64,000 bases of DNA. Source: G963667675 sp965249215. GTDB lineage: Bacteria > Chloroflexota > Dehalococcoidia > Lucifugimonadales > UBA3495. This document shows positions 49,637 through 59,304 of this stretch, piece after piece; positions within the stretch are counted from its first letter, which is position 1, and every line of letters begins with the position of its first letter. The position numbers and the translations under genes are program-made. Location of the stretch: NCBI GenBank assembly GCA_965249215.1, contig CBDFLN010000001.1, positions 558,001 to 622,000 on the forward strand, written 5' to 3'. The notes under the pieces were generated by a model. The model made no database searches. It saw only the letters and a list, made by a program, of their open reading frames with translations, and was not told the origin of the DNA.

Positions 49637-50983
49637 ATGGCATCATCCCAGTCGTTGTTCGAACACGAGGGCCGCCGGCAAGCCCGGAAGCGGGCTCCCC
49701 TGTCCGACCGGATGCGCCCCCAGACCTTTGAGGAGTTCATCGGCCAGGAGCACATCGCCGCATTGGACCGGGTGCTGCGCCGGGCCGTCGCCGCCGAACG
49801 GGTGCCGTCCTTCATTCTCTGGGGTCCGCCGGGCAGCGGCAAGACCACCCTGGCCCGGCTGGTAGCCGGGGAGGCCAACGCCCACTTCGAATCGGTCAGC
49901 GCCGTCACCTCTGGGGTTGCGGACCTGCGCCGGACGGTTGCCGAGGCCCGTGAGCGCCAGGGTATGTACGACCAGGGAACCATCCTCTTCGTGGACGAAA
50001 TCCACCGGTTCAACAAGGCCCAGCAGGACGTCATCCTGCCCCACGTGGAAGACGGCGCGATAACCTTGATAGGCGCCACGACGGAAAACCCGTCTTTCGA
50101 GGTAATCGGCCCCCTGTTGTCCCGTTCCAGGGTATTCACCCTGGAAGCCTTGACGCCGCAGCAGGTGGAAACTATCGTCCGCCGGGCGCTGACCGACAGC
50201 CGCAACGGGCTGGGCGAGATGCGGGTCGAACTGGAGGAAGGGGCCATGGAACGCCTGGGCAACATCGCCAACGGCGACGCCCGGGTTGCCCTGAACGGGC
50301 TGGAGACGGCAGCCTACGCCACTGCCCCGGGCCCCGACGGGCGCAGGCTAGTCAGCCTGGAGACAATCACGGACGCGTTCCAACGCCGCTCGCCCTTATA
50401 CGACAAGGCGGGGGAAGGCCACTACGACACCATCTCGGCGTTCATCAAGTCCATCAGGGGCTCCTCCCCCGACGGGGCCCTCTACTGGCTGGCCAGGATG
50501 ATAAATGCAGGCGAGGACCCGCTGTTCATCGCCCGGCGCCTGGTGGTGTCCGCGGCGGAAGATATCGGCTTAGCCCAACCGCAGGCCCTGGCGATGGCGG
50601 TGGCGGCCCAGCAGGCCGTGCATTTCCTGGGCATGCCGGAGGGCCGTATACCCCTGGCCGAGGCCGTGGTCTACCTGGCTACTGCGCCCAAGAGCAACGC
50701 GGCCTATACCGGAATCGAGCAGGCGCTGGAGGATGCCCGGCAGCTGGCCAACGACCCTGTGCCTCTACATCTGCGCAATGCGGTCACCGGCTTGATGCGC
50801 CAGTCGGGCTACGGCCAGGGATACAAGTACGCCCACGACTACGAGGGGAACTTTGTGGAGCAAGAGTTCCTGCCGGCTTCCCTGAAGGGCCGCCGATATT
50901 ATCTGCCAACCCAAGAGGGCGCGGAACGGGAAATCGCCGAGCGGTTGAAGCGCTGGTGGGGAGACGGGACCTCTGGAGAATAA
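49637..50983 (+). CDS. rarA: Replication-associated recombination ATPase RarA
   Basis: A 448-residue AAA+ ATPase of the RarA/MgsA/WRNIP1 family acting at stalled forks. Motifs: RMRPQTFEEFIGQEHIA, Walker A ILWGPPGSGKTTLARL, Walker B ILFVDEIHRFNKAQQD, sensor GATTENPSFEV, and the C-terminal tetramerisation region (ALYWLARMINAGEDPLFIARR, RQSGYGQGYKYAHDY). It follows pccB by 23 bases. A GTG overlapping the pccB stop (49610) would add 9 residues. Confidence 0.93.
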   Translation: MASSQSLFEHEGRRQARKRAPLSDRMRPQTFEEFIGQEHIAALDRVLRRAVAAERVPSFILWGPPGSGKTTLARLVAGEANAHFESVSAVTSGVADLRRTVAEARERQGMYDQGTILFVDEIHRFNKAQQDVILPHVEDGAITLIGATTENPSFEVIGPLLSRSRVFTLEALTPQQVETIVRRALTDSRNGLGEMRVELEEGAMERLGNIANGDARVALNGLETAAYATAPGPDGRRLVSLETITDAFQRRSPLYDKAGEGHYDTISAFIKSIRGSSPDGALYWLARMINAGEDPLFIARRLVVSAAEDIGLAQPQALAMAVAAQQAVHFLGMPEGRIPLAEAVVYLATAPKSNAAYTGIEQALEDARQLANDPVPLHLRNAVTGLMRQSGYGQGYKYAHDYEGNFVEQEFLPASLKGRRYYLPTQEGAEREIAERLKRWWGDGTSGE

Positions 50984-50996
50984 GGCCGACCGGACC

Positions 50997-52043
<1,047 letters not shown>

Positions 52044-52208
52044 TGGGTCCTCCGGCGCTGGATATCCGTTCGATATTCTACCAGCATTATGACCGCTCCC
52101 CAGCCTGAAACCGGCGCTTGCCCCGCGAAGCCGGCAGCCGCAGCCCAGGCAATTTCTTGCCAAAGGCCGTACCGTCTCCTAATATGGGGCCAAGACCGGG
52201 GAGGTATG

Positions 52209-52853
52209 ATGGTGCGACAGAGCGCGGTGTCGTTCCAGGTGCATGGGATGACTTTCGAGGGGGTATTGGCCCAGCCGGAAGGACGGCCCTCGGCGTTGCC
52301 GGGAGTGGTCGTCTGTCATCCCCACCCCTTGTACGGCGGCAGCATGGACACCAACGTGGTGCTCGCATTGAGCTTCGCCCTAGCCGAGCACGGGTTCGCT
52401 ACGCTGCGGTTCAACTTCCGCGGGGTGGGTAACAGCCAGGGGACGCACGCCAGGGGGGAGTCGGAACATCAAGAGGTGCTTGGCGCGCTGGATCTTATGA
52501 GCGCCTGGCCCAGGGTCGACGCCAACCAAGTGGGGCTGGCCGGTTATTCCTTCGGGTCATCGGTCATCCTGAGAAATGCGGCCCTGCAAGATCGGGCCAA
52601 GGCCATCGCCCTGATATCGCCCCCGCTGGGCGCGCTGGACAGCACAGCGCTAAAACGGAGCAAGCGGCCCTTGTTGGTTATAGCCGGTGACAGGGACCGG
52701 TTGGTCCAGTCTGAACAGTTGGGCACGGCGCTGGAGTCATTTTCCAACCCGCCCGCGTGCCACATTGTGACCGGGGCCGACCACTTCTGGTTTGGGTATG
52801 AAAGCCGGCTGGCGCCTCCGGTGGTCGAGTTTTTCACCGAGAAGTTGAAGTAG
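52209..52853 (+). CDS. Alpha/beta hydrolase (CocE/DUF-type small hydrolase)
   Basis: A 214-residue alpha/beta hydrolase. It has VVVCHPHPLYGGSMDTNVV, FNFRGVGNSQG, nucleophile elbow GYSFGSSV, acid region IAGDRDRLV and catalytic His in TGADHFWFG. Substrate unknown; relatives are short-chain esterases. GGAGG (52200-52204) lies 1, 4 and 7 bases before the in-frame ATG 52206, ATG 52209 and GTG 52212, so the exact start is ambiguous. It opens a plus-strand run, with lspA 7 bases downstream. Confidence 0.85.
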   Translation: MVRQSAVSFQVHGMTFEGVLAQPEGRPSALPGVVVCHPHPLYGGSMDTNVVLALSFALAEHGFATLRFNFRGVGNSQGTHARGESEHQEVLGALDLMSAWPRVDANQVGLAGYSFGSSVILRNAALQDRAKAIALISPPLGALDSTALKRSKRPLLVIAGDRDRLVQSEQLGTALESFSNPPACHIVTGADHFWFGYESRLAPPVVEFFTEKLK

Positions 52854-52860
52854 CACTAAT

Positions 52861-53595
52861 ATGGACCAAATCCCAGATCAACCGGGGCGGGCGGGTCCCC
52901 GGCGGCCAGCCATCTATAAAGACCTTCTCCTGCTCCAACTGACCGCCTTAGCCTTTCTGCTTGACCAGTTCAGTAAATTCCTAGTCCGGGAGTTGCTGGA
53001 GTTTCGGGAGTCATTCCCGGAACAGGGTTTTTTCCGCTTCACCCACACCTTCAACACTGGGAGCGCATTCGGACTGTTCCAAGACCAGAATTTCGCCCTC
53101 ATTTTGGCTTCCGTGGCTGGTATAACCGTTCTAACCCTTATATACCGGGGGCAGCGCCGACCTACCAATTTATTGAGGTTGAGCCTGGGACTGCAACTGG
53201 GCGGCGCCGCCGGGAACTTGCTGGACCGGTTGAGAATGGGTCACGTAACCGACTTTGTTGACGTGGGTCCCTGGCCCATATTCAACCTGGCCGACGCCGC
53301 CATAGTAACGGGACTGGTGCTTCTGGTATGGATGTTCTTAATGCCGGACGCCGCCCAACGGAGACTGAGCGCAACTACCGGGGCGCCGGAGCATGCCGGC
53401 CAGCCGGGGACGCCCTCGACCGTGGAAGGTGACGCTGACACCGAGGCCCCTGCACCCGGGCACACGGTCGAAAGCCTGGAAGAAGGTTCCCAGGCTCCAT
53501 CAGGCCCGGAGGACCTGCGGACTCAAACCTCGGCTCCGAATTCGGAAGACCTCGGATTTCCGGGACGCTGTAATGCTCCCCAAAAAGGAGAATAG
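52861..53595 (+). CDS. lspA: Lipoprotein signal peptidase with long C-terminal tail
   Basis: A 244-residue signal peptidase II. Four membrane segments and the aspartate dyad (GNLLDRLRMGHVTDFVDV and FNLADAAIV) are intact, with FNTGSAFGLF in the periplasmic loop. It cuts lipoprotein signal peptides in the inner membrane. After about residue 160 comes an 80-residue acidic, Pro/Thr/Ser-rich tail absent from typical LspA (about 165 residues). rluD begins 2 bases after the stop, the classical lspA-rluD pairing. Confidence 0.92.
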   Translation: MDQIPDQPGRAGPRRPAIYKDLLLLQLTALAFLLDQFSKFLVRELLEFRESFPEQGFFRFTHTFNTGSAFGLFQDQNFALILASVAGITVLTLIYRGQRRPTNLLRLSLGLQLGGAAGNLLDRLRMGHVTDFVDVGPWPIFNLADAAIVTGLVLLVWMFLMPDAAQRRLSATTGAPEHAGQPGTPSTVEGDADTEAPAPGHTVESLEEGSQAPSGPEDLRTQTSAPNSEDLGFPGRCNAPQKGE

Positions 53596-53597
53596 CC

Positions 53598-54539
53598 GTG
53601 TCCGCCGACCAGCCCGCCGCCAGGGAGTCGACCGTTGAATCTGGGGGCGACCGCCTGGACTCCTTCCTGGCCGGAGGCTCCGCCGGACTAACGCGCAGCC
53701 AGTTGCGCCGGTTGATTGACGGCGGATCAATCCTGCTCAACGGACGGCCCGCCAAGCCCTCGCAAAGGGTAAAGCGCGGAGACCGGGTGTCGGTGTCGGT
53801 ACCACCGCCGAGAACGCTGGACCTGGTCCCCCAGTCAATGCCCCTTGAAGTGGTCCACCAGGACCGAGACCTGGTAGTTATCGATAAGCCCCCGGGCCTG
53901 CCCGTGCACCCGGGGCCGGGGCATCCCGACCGCACGCTGGTAAACGGGCTGCTGGCGCTGTGCCCCGACATCCAAGGCATAGGGGACGGGCTCCGGCCGG
54001 GGATCGTGCACCGCCTGGACAAAGACACTTCGGGGCTGATAGTCGTCGCCAAAAACCATCGCGTCCACCAGGGCTTGGCCGCCCAACTCAAGGAACGGTC
54101 GGTGGTAAAAGGTTATATGGCGCTGGCCGCCGGGCGACCTGCCCAGCCAAGGGGCGAAATCGACGCCCCTATTGCCAGGGACCCGCGGCATCGCAAACGG
54201 ATGGCGGTGGTATTGGGAGGCCGCCCATCCCGGACAACTTACCGAGTGCTGGAAACTCTCGCCGGCTTCACCCTGCTGGAGCTATATTTGAAGACCGGCC
54301 GCACCCACCAGGTGCGGGTGCACCTCGCCCACCTGGGCCACCCGCTGCTAGCCGACGCACTGTACGGGAGGCCAAGCCCCATGTTGGACCGGCACTTCCT
54401 CCACGCCCACCACCTGAAGTTCGAGCACCCTGCAACTGGCGAGGAAATGGAGTTCAGGTCGGGCTTGCCCCGAGACCTGTCGGCGGTGCTGGACGTGCTG
54501 CGAGACCAAGACAAGGCCCGAGGCCCCAGCCCGGCATGA
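53598..54539 (+). CDS. rluD: RluD-type 23S rRNA pseudouridine synthase
   Basis: A 313-residue RluA-family enzyme: N-terminal S4 RNA-binding domain (RLDSFLAGGSAGLTRSQLRRLI), KPPGLPVHPGPGH, catalytic GIVHRLDKDTSGLIVVAK and the KTGRTHQVRVHLAHLGHPLLAD block. In E. coli RluD modifies helix 69 of 23S rRNA; exact sites here are inferred. GTG start immediately after lspA. Confidence 0.92.
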   Translation: MSADQPAARESTVESGGDRLDSFLAGGSAGLTRSQLRRLIDGGSILLNGRPAKPSQRVKRGDRVSVSVPPPRTLDLVPQSMPLEVVHQDRDLVVIDKPPGLPVHPGPGHPDRTLVNGLLALCPDIQGIGDGLRPGIVHRLDKDTSGLIVVAKNHRVHQGLAAQLKERSVVKGYMALAAGRPAQPRGEIDAPIARDPRHRKRMAVVLGGRPSRTTYRVLETLAGFTLLELYLKTGRTHQVRVHLAHLGHPLLADALYGRPSPMLDRHFLHAHHLKFEHPATGEEMEFRSGLPRDLSAVLDVLRDQDKARGPSPA

Positions 54540-54582
54540 TGGATCGTGTTAAAATAGTTCGCTGACGAATAGGAGAGGCAGT

Positions 54583-56064
54583 TTGGGCGACGAAGTCCGG
54601 GTCAGATTTGCACCCAGCCCCACCGGGCTACCTCACATAGGCAATATACGCACCGCCCTGTTCAACTGGCTTTTCGCCAGGCACCACGGCGGTAAGTTCG
54701 TCGTACGCGTCGAGGACACCGATCAGGAGCGTTTGGTTCCCGGCGCGTCCGAAGCCGTTCTGGACGCCCTAGACTGGCTCGACCTCCAGTGGGACGAAGG
54801 TCCCAGGGTGGAGGGTCCCCACGGGCCCTACTACCAGTCCCAGCGGCTCGACGTCTACCGCGATACGGCGGAAAAGCTCATGGCGGGAGGATTCGCCTAT
54901 CGTTGCTTCTGCCCGGAGGGACGACTGGAGCAGCTACGGAAAGAGCAATCGCGTTCCAAAAACCGCCAGGGCTACGACCGACGTTGCCGCGGCCTTTCCG
55001 TCGCCACACGCAAGAGCTTGGAGGCCCAGGGAGGGCCGTCGGTGGTCCGGTTTGCCATGCCGGTCAGCGGCGTCACCGTCCTGAACGACGTCATTCATGG
55101 CGAGGTGGTCTGGCAGAACGACCTCCTAGACGATTTTATCCTGCTGAAGTCAGACGGCTTCCCCACGTACCATTTGGCGGTAGTGACCGACGACCACCTT
55201 ATGAACGTCACCCACGTTCTCAGGGCGGAGGAGTGGCTGCCCAGCACCCCCCGGCATCTGCAAATCTACCAGGCGTTGGAAATCGAGCCTCCCCGGTTCG
55301 GCCATCTGCCGATGATTCTGGGGCCGGACCGGGCCAAGCTTTCAAAACGGCACGGGGCTACAGCGGCGGAAGAGTACAGGGACGACGGCTTCCTGCCAGA
55401 GGCCATGCTAAATTTCATGGCGCTCCTCGGATGGTCATTGGACGATAAGACAGAGGTCATGGACCGTCGGATGCTGGTCCAAAATTTCTCCCTGGAGCGT
55501 ATCAACAAATCGGCAGCCGTTTTCGACCTGGAAAAACTGATCTGGATGAACGGGGTCTATATCCGCCAACTGTCCGTCTCCGACTTGGCGGAGCGGGTCC
55601 TACCCTTCCTGGAGCGGGAGCTGCCGCCCAGCTTGTTGCCGGTGGACTGGAAGTACTTGTTGAGGATAGTCCCGCTGATTCGCGAGCGGATTAAACTGCT
55701 GGCCGATGGGGCCCATCTGACTTCCTATTTCTTTGAAGAAGAATTGGACTATGACCCCGGCGCCCTGGTGCAAAAAGGGATGGAGTACCGCGACGTCCCG
55801 CCGGCGCTGGCAGCCGCTAGGGATGAGTTGGGCCGCGCTGGCGAACTGCAGCACGAGCCGTTGGAACAGTCGCTGCGGGCAGTTGCCGCGGCTGCTGGGC
55901 TGAAGCCCCGCCAGTTCTTCGGGCTGCTCCGGGTAGCCGTCACAGGCAGGGAGGTGTCTCCCCCATTATTCGAGACCATGGAGGTGCTGGGGAAGGAGCG
56001 GGTGCTGTCCCGAATCGACGCCGCCATCGGCCGGTTCCAGTCGGCCGGCCGGGCCGCAGAGTAG
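54583..56064 (+). CDS. gltX: Glutamyl-tRNA synthetase
   Basis: A 493-residue class I synthetase: VRFAPSPTGLPHIGNIRTALF with the HIGN motif, VRVEDTDQERLVPG, SDGFPTYHLAVVTDDHLM and KMSKS-type LSKRHGATAAEEY. It charges tRNA-Glu. TTG start at 54583 with GGAGAGG about 8 bases upstream. A separate glnS follows, so the enzyme need not mischarge tRNA-Gln. Confidence 0.95.
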   Translation: MGDEVRVRFAPSPTGLPHIGNIRTALFNWLFARHHGGKFVVRVEDTDQERLVPGASEAVLDALDWLDLQWDEGPRVEGPHGPYYQSQRLDVYRDTAEKLMAGGFAYRCFCPEGRLEQLRKEQSRSKNRQGYDRRCRGLSVATRKSLEAQGGPSVVRFAMPVSGVTVLNDVIHGEVVWQNDLLDDFILLKSDGFPTYHLAVVTDDHLMNVTHVLRAEEWLPSTPRHLQIYQALEIEPPRFGHLPMILGPDRAKLSKRHGATAAEEYRDDGFLPEAMLNFMALLGWSLDDKTEVMDRRMLVQNFSLERINKSAAVFDLEKLIWMNGVYIRQLSVSDLAERVLPFLERELPPSLLPVDWKYLLRIVPLIRERIKLLADGAHLTSYFFEEELDYDPGALVQKGMEYRDVPPALAAARDELGRAGELQHEPLEQSLRAVAAAAGLKPRQFFGLLRVAVTGREVSPPLFETMEVLGKERVLSRIDAAIGRFQSAGRAAE

Positions 56065-56208
56065 ACCCCGGACCTGCTCAGGCCATGACCAAGCGTTTCA
56101 ACCGCCCTGGGACAACAAGCCTCATTCCGGCCAGTCTCGGTGGAAGCCGAGACGGCGATCCAAGACTAGCACCCCAAGCGGGATGCCCCCCGGACGAAAA
56201 TTAGACCA

Positions 56209-57927
56209 ATGACATCGAACCAACGCCTACAAATCGGTGAGCCTGTCTCCAGACCCGCTGGGGGCTTTGTCCGCAGTATCGTAGCGGAGGACCTCAGGAC
56301 CGGAGCCCGAGGCGGCCGCGTCGTCACTCGTTTTCCGCCCGAGCCCAACGGCTATCTTCACATAGGCCACGCCAAGTCCACCTGCCTTAATTTCGGCGTC
56401 GCCCTGGAAAACGGCGGCGTTTGCCACCTGAGGTTCGACGACTCCAACCCCACCAAAGAGGAGTTGGAGTACGTCCAATCGATCCAGGAGGACGTGCGCT
56501 GGTTGGGTTGGGACTGGGGAGATCACCTGTACTACGCCTCCGACTATTTCGACCAGCTTTACGATTACGCGGTGCAGCTGATTAAGGCAGGCAAGGCCTA
56601 CGTTTGCAGCCTGAGCCCCCAGGAAATCCGGGAATACCGAGGTACCCTCACCGAGCCGGGCCGCAACAGCCCCTACCGGGACCGGTCCGCGGAGGAAAAC
56701 CTGGCCCTCTTCGACGAGATGCGGGTGGGGAAATTCGACGAGGGCGCCCATGTCCTGCGGGCGAAAATAGACATGGCATCTCCAAATTTGAACATGCGCG
56801 ACCCGGTCATTTACCGGATCCTGAAGGTCCCTCATTACCGCACGGGTGACAGGTGGTGCATCTATCCCACCTACGACTTTACCCACGGCCAGTCAGACTC
56901 CATCGAAGGAATCACCCATTCAATATGCACCCTGGAGTTCGAGGACCATCGTCCCCTATACGACTGGCTGTTGGACGCGTTAGACATCTATCACCCCCAA
57001 CAAATCGAGTTCGCCCGCCTTAACCTCAGCCATACCATACTAAGCAAGCGTAAGCTGGTCGAATTGGTGGAGGAAGGCCACGTGACCGGCTGGAACGACC
57101 CCAGGATGCCCACCATTGCCGGTTTGCGCAGGCGCGGCTACACCCCCGAGGCGATCCGCAACTTCTGCGAGCGTGTGGGCGTGGCCAAGAGGGACTCTCT
57201 GACCGACGTAGCCCTGCTGGAGCACAGCATCCGTGAAGATCTGAACCGCCGCGCACCCAGGGTGATGGCCGTGCTGAGGCCCTTGAAGGTGGTCATAGAC
57301 AACTACCCGGAGGACCGGGTGGACGAAATAGAAACGGTCAACAACCCCGAGGACCCTTCGATGGGGTCCCGCAAAGTCCCATTTTCCAGGGTCTTGTACA
57401 TCGAGCAGGAGGACTTCAGAGAGGACCCCCCCAAGGGGTTCTTCCGCCTGTCTCCCGGCCGGGAAATACGGCTAAAAGACGCCTACTACATCACCTGCGT
57501 AGGAGTGACCAAGGACCCAGGGACGGGTGAGGTGGTGGAGCTTCATTGCACCTATGACCCGGAGAGCCGGGGCGGCCGGTCTGCCGATGGGCGGAAGGTG
57601 AGGGGAACTTCTCATTGGGTGTCTGCCGCCCACTCCCTGGAAGCCGAAGTGCGCCTATACGACCATCTTTTCTCCAAGGCCGATCCCGGCGCCGAGGCGG
57701 AGGGAGAGGACTACAGGAGCTACCTGAACCCTGATTCGTTGCAGACCCTTACCGGCAGCCTGGTGGAGCCGGGCCTGGCGCAAGAGAAACCGGGGACCTC
57801 TTACCAGTTCCTGAGGCAGGGTTATTTCTGCCTGGACTCGGTGGACTCGCGGCCGGGCAGGCTCGTGTTCAACCGGACGGTGTCGCTGCGGGACTCCTGG
57901 GTCAGGACTGAAAGAGCCCGGGGCTAG
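56209..57927 (+). CDS. glnS: Glutaminyl-tRNA synthetase
   Basis: A 572-residue class I synthetase charging tRNA-Gln directly. Motifs: TRFPPEPNGYLHIGHAKS, LRFDDSNPTKEELEYV, YPTYDFTHGQSDSIEGITHS, KMSKS-type TILSKRKLVEL, and the two anticodon-binding beta-barrels at the C-terminus (VPFSRVLYIEQEDFRE). Bacterial glnS is patchily distributed and usually traced to eukaryotes by transfer. It lies 144 bases downstream of gltX with no strong Shine-Dalgarno. Confidence 0.95.
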   Translation: MTSNQRLQIGEPVSRPAGGFVRSIVAEDLRTGARGGRVVTRFPPEPNGYLHIGHAKSTCLNFGVALENGGVCHLRFDDSNPTKEELEYVQSIQEDVRWLGWDWGDHLYYASDYFDQLYDYAVQLIKAGKAYVCSLSPQEIREYRGTLTEPGRNSPYRDRSAEENLALFDEMRVGKFDEGAHVLRAKIDMASPNLNMRDPVIYRILKVPHYRTGDRWCIYPTYDFTHGQSDSIEGITHSICTLEFEDHRPLYDWLLDALDIYHPQQIEFARLNLSHTILSKRKLVELVEEGHVTGWNDPRMPTIAGLRRRGYTPEAIRNFCERVGVAKRDSLTDVALLEHSIREDLNRRAPRVMAVLRPLKVVIDNYPEDRVDEIETVNNPEDPSMGSRKVPFSRVLYIEQEDFREDPPKGFFRLSPGREIRLKDAYYITCVGVTKDPGTGEVVELHCTYDPESRGGRSADGRKVRGTSHWVSAAHSLEAEVRLYDHLFSKADPGAEAEGEDYRSYLNPDSLQTLTGSLVEPGLAQEKPGTSYQFLRQGYFCLDSVDSRPGRLVFNRTVSLRDSWVRTERARG

Positions 57928-57974
57928 GGCCCGGCCGCGGGCATTCCAGGCCGACGACTTGCCAATTCTTTTAC

Positions 57975-57993
57975 AACTCCTAGAGTTTTCTTT
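57975..57993 (+). terminator. Weak hairpin terminator after glnS
   Basis: AACTC (57975-57979), CTA, GAGTT (57983-57987), then a T-rich run (TTCTTTG). The stem is only 5 bp, but it sits 48 bases after the glnS stop at the start of an AT-rich region. Confidence 0.35.
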
Positions 57994-58047
57994 GCTTATT
58001 TTACTGGAATAATATAAAATATTTTCTAAAACTCAGCTGAAAATGCC

Positions 58048-58075
58048 TTGACAACAGGCTATGTCCTACTATTAT
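58048..58075 (+). promoter_or_regulatory. Strong promoter TTGACA-16-TATTAT
   Basis: A perfect -35 TTGACA (58048-58053), 16-bp spacer and TATTAT (58070-58075) in an AT-rich island after glnS. Transcription would begin near 58082, about 340 bases before the next gene, so a long leader or a separate small RNA is implied. Confidence 0.6.
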
Positions 58076-58081
58076 CTTTTA

Positions 58082-58200
58082 CAGGTCTACAAGGGGGAGT
58101 GGGAAAAGTCCCATCGAGGCAAGGCCGTTTCCACGCCTGGCACTTGCCCCAGTCCAAGGTCGGCCCCCCCAAATATCTTGGATTTCTAAAGGGGAGGTGA
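58082..58200 (+). ncRNA. Candidate structured leader RNA with orphan Shine-Dalgarno
   Basis: Downstream of the strong promoter, GGGGG (58093-58097) can pair with the C7 run (58164-58170), enclosing two hairpins: TGGGA-AAAG-TCCCA (58100-58113) and GGCAAG...CTTGCC (58118-58148). A very strong ribosome-binding sequence, AAAGGGGAGGTGAT, follows at about 58188-58201 but has no usable start codon at normal spacing. The C7 run could also mask this sequence, a switch-like arrangement. I do not recognise a known riboswitch class. This could be a small RNA, an unknown leader or a decayed gene start. Confidence 0.35.
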
Positions 58201-58420
58201 TACCGAAACAATCTGGCTCTGGACTAGAGCCGCACTCCGGGCCCCCGCCAGAGCGGGAGCGCCGCCGGTTGACGCTTTAGATGCTCGGGTTCTTTGCACG
58301 TTAAGCTCTCTATAGTGCAGTATTGTATTTTCTTTGATTTGTTTAACATTCACCAAGCAAGGTAAGCTGCTCCGACGGGCGCAAAATCACTAAATTTTGC
58401 AAGAGGGATTGGGTGAAGAG
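58201..58420. other. Non-coding leader of the MBL-fold gene
   Basis: This stretch contains GGCTCT-GGACT-AGAGCC (about 58213-58229), a CCCGC-CAGA-GCGGG hairpin within GCCCCCGCCAGAGCGGGAGC, and GCAAAAT-CACTAA-ATTTTGC (58381-58400), a perfect 7-bp inverted repeat about 20 bases before the start codon of the next gene. The last could be an operator. No gene is supported. Confidence 0.45.
58381..58400. promoter_or_regulatory. Inverted repeat GCAAAAT/ATTTTGC, candidate operator
   Basis: Perfect 7-bp arms around CACTAA, placed between the long leader and the MBL-fold start codon. Position suits a repressor site or translational control; there is no direct evidence. Confidence 0.35.
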
Positions 58421-59251
58421 ATGATGTCGACAGCTGTAAAGCTTATTAGCGACGGTGTCATCAAATTTGATGGCGGTTCCATGTTCGGCCAGGTGCCGAA
58501 GATGGCATGGGAAAACAGTGTCGTTACCGACCGGAAAAACCGGATGACCTTGGGCCTAAATTGCTTGCTGCTTCAGGTTTGCGGCCGCAACGTCCTGATT
58601 GACACGGGCGTAGGCTCCAAGGATGCCGAAAACGACAAGGAAAATCTGGGACTGGTCCCAAGCCGGCTGTTAAAGGGGCTAAAGGGCATGGGGCTCACTC
58701 CCAAGGACATCCACGCAGTAGTTCTTTCTCATCTTCATTTCGACCACAGTGGCGGCTGCACCAGGTTGGACCGGGCGGGCAACCTAACTCCTACGTTCCC
58801 CAAGGCCCGGTATTACGTCCAGCAGACCTGCTGGGACGAGGCCTGCAACCCCAACGAGCGCTGCTACTCCACGCACCGGGAAGACAATTTCCTGCCCATC
58901 GAGGAACGGGGCCAGCTTGAGTTGTTGGACGGGGATGCGGAGATCTTCCCGGGCCTCAACGTAATCGTGACCGACGGCCACGCCAGGGGCCACCAGGCGG
59001 TGATGTTCAACCACGGCGGAGAGAGGGTCGTGTTCATGGGCGACGTGGTGCCAACGCCGCACCATCTGAACCTGGCCGTCATCTCGGCCTTCGACACCGC
59101 TCCTCAGGAAACGCTGGAACAGAAGCGCGACATGCTCACCCAGGCCGAGCGGCAGGGCTGGCTGCTGGTGTTCTCCCACGGCCACGATACCAGGGCGGGC
59201 TACTTGGAACGCCGGGGCGACATGGGTTATCTGAGGCCGGTGGAACTGTAA
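58421..59251 (+). CDS. MBL-fold metallo-hydrolase
   Basis: A 276-residue metallo-beta-lactamase-fold protein. Zn motif SHLHFDHSGG (HxHxDH), ligand His in TDGHARGHQAV, Asp in FMGDVVPTPHH and C-terminal His in FSHGHDT. It resembles AHL-lactonase/quinoprotein-relay-like hydrolases, but the substrate is unknown. Chosen start: ATG at 58421 (MMSTAVKL); the frame begins at 58397 inside an inverted repeat. It is preceded by an unusually long leader with its own promoter. Confidence 0.87.
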   Translation: MMSTAVKLISDGVIKFDGGSMFGQVPKMAWENSVVTDRKNRMTLGLNCLLLQVCGRNVLIDTGVGSKDAENDKENLGLVPSRLLKGLKGMGLTPKDIHAVVLSHLHFDHSGGCTRLDRAGNLTPTFPKARYYVQQTCWDEACNPNERCYSTHREDNFLPIEERGQLELLDGDAEIFPGLNVIVTDGHARGHQAVMFNHGGERVVFMGDVVPTPHHLNLAVISAFDTAPQETLEQKRDMLTQAERQGWLLVFSHGHDTRAGYLERRGDMGYLRPVEL

Positions 59252-59304
59252 AGTTTCTCGGCCACCGACTTCCCTTCCAAGTTGTCCCCTTCCGCGAGAG
59301 CCGC

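Noticed and set aside
58197..58282. 27-codon ORF starting with GTG right after the strong Shine-Dalgarno
   Set aside because: The GTG overlaps the ribosome-binding sequence itself, so initiation there is not plausible, and the peptide has no recognisable features.
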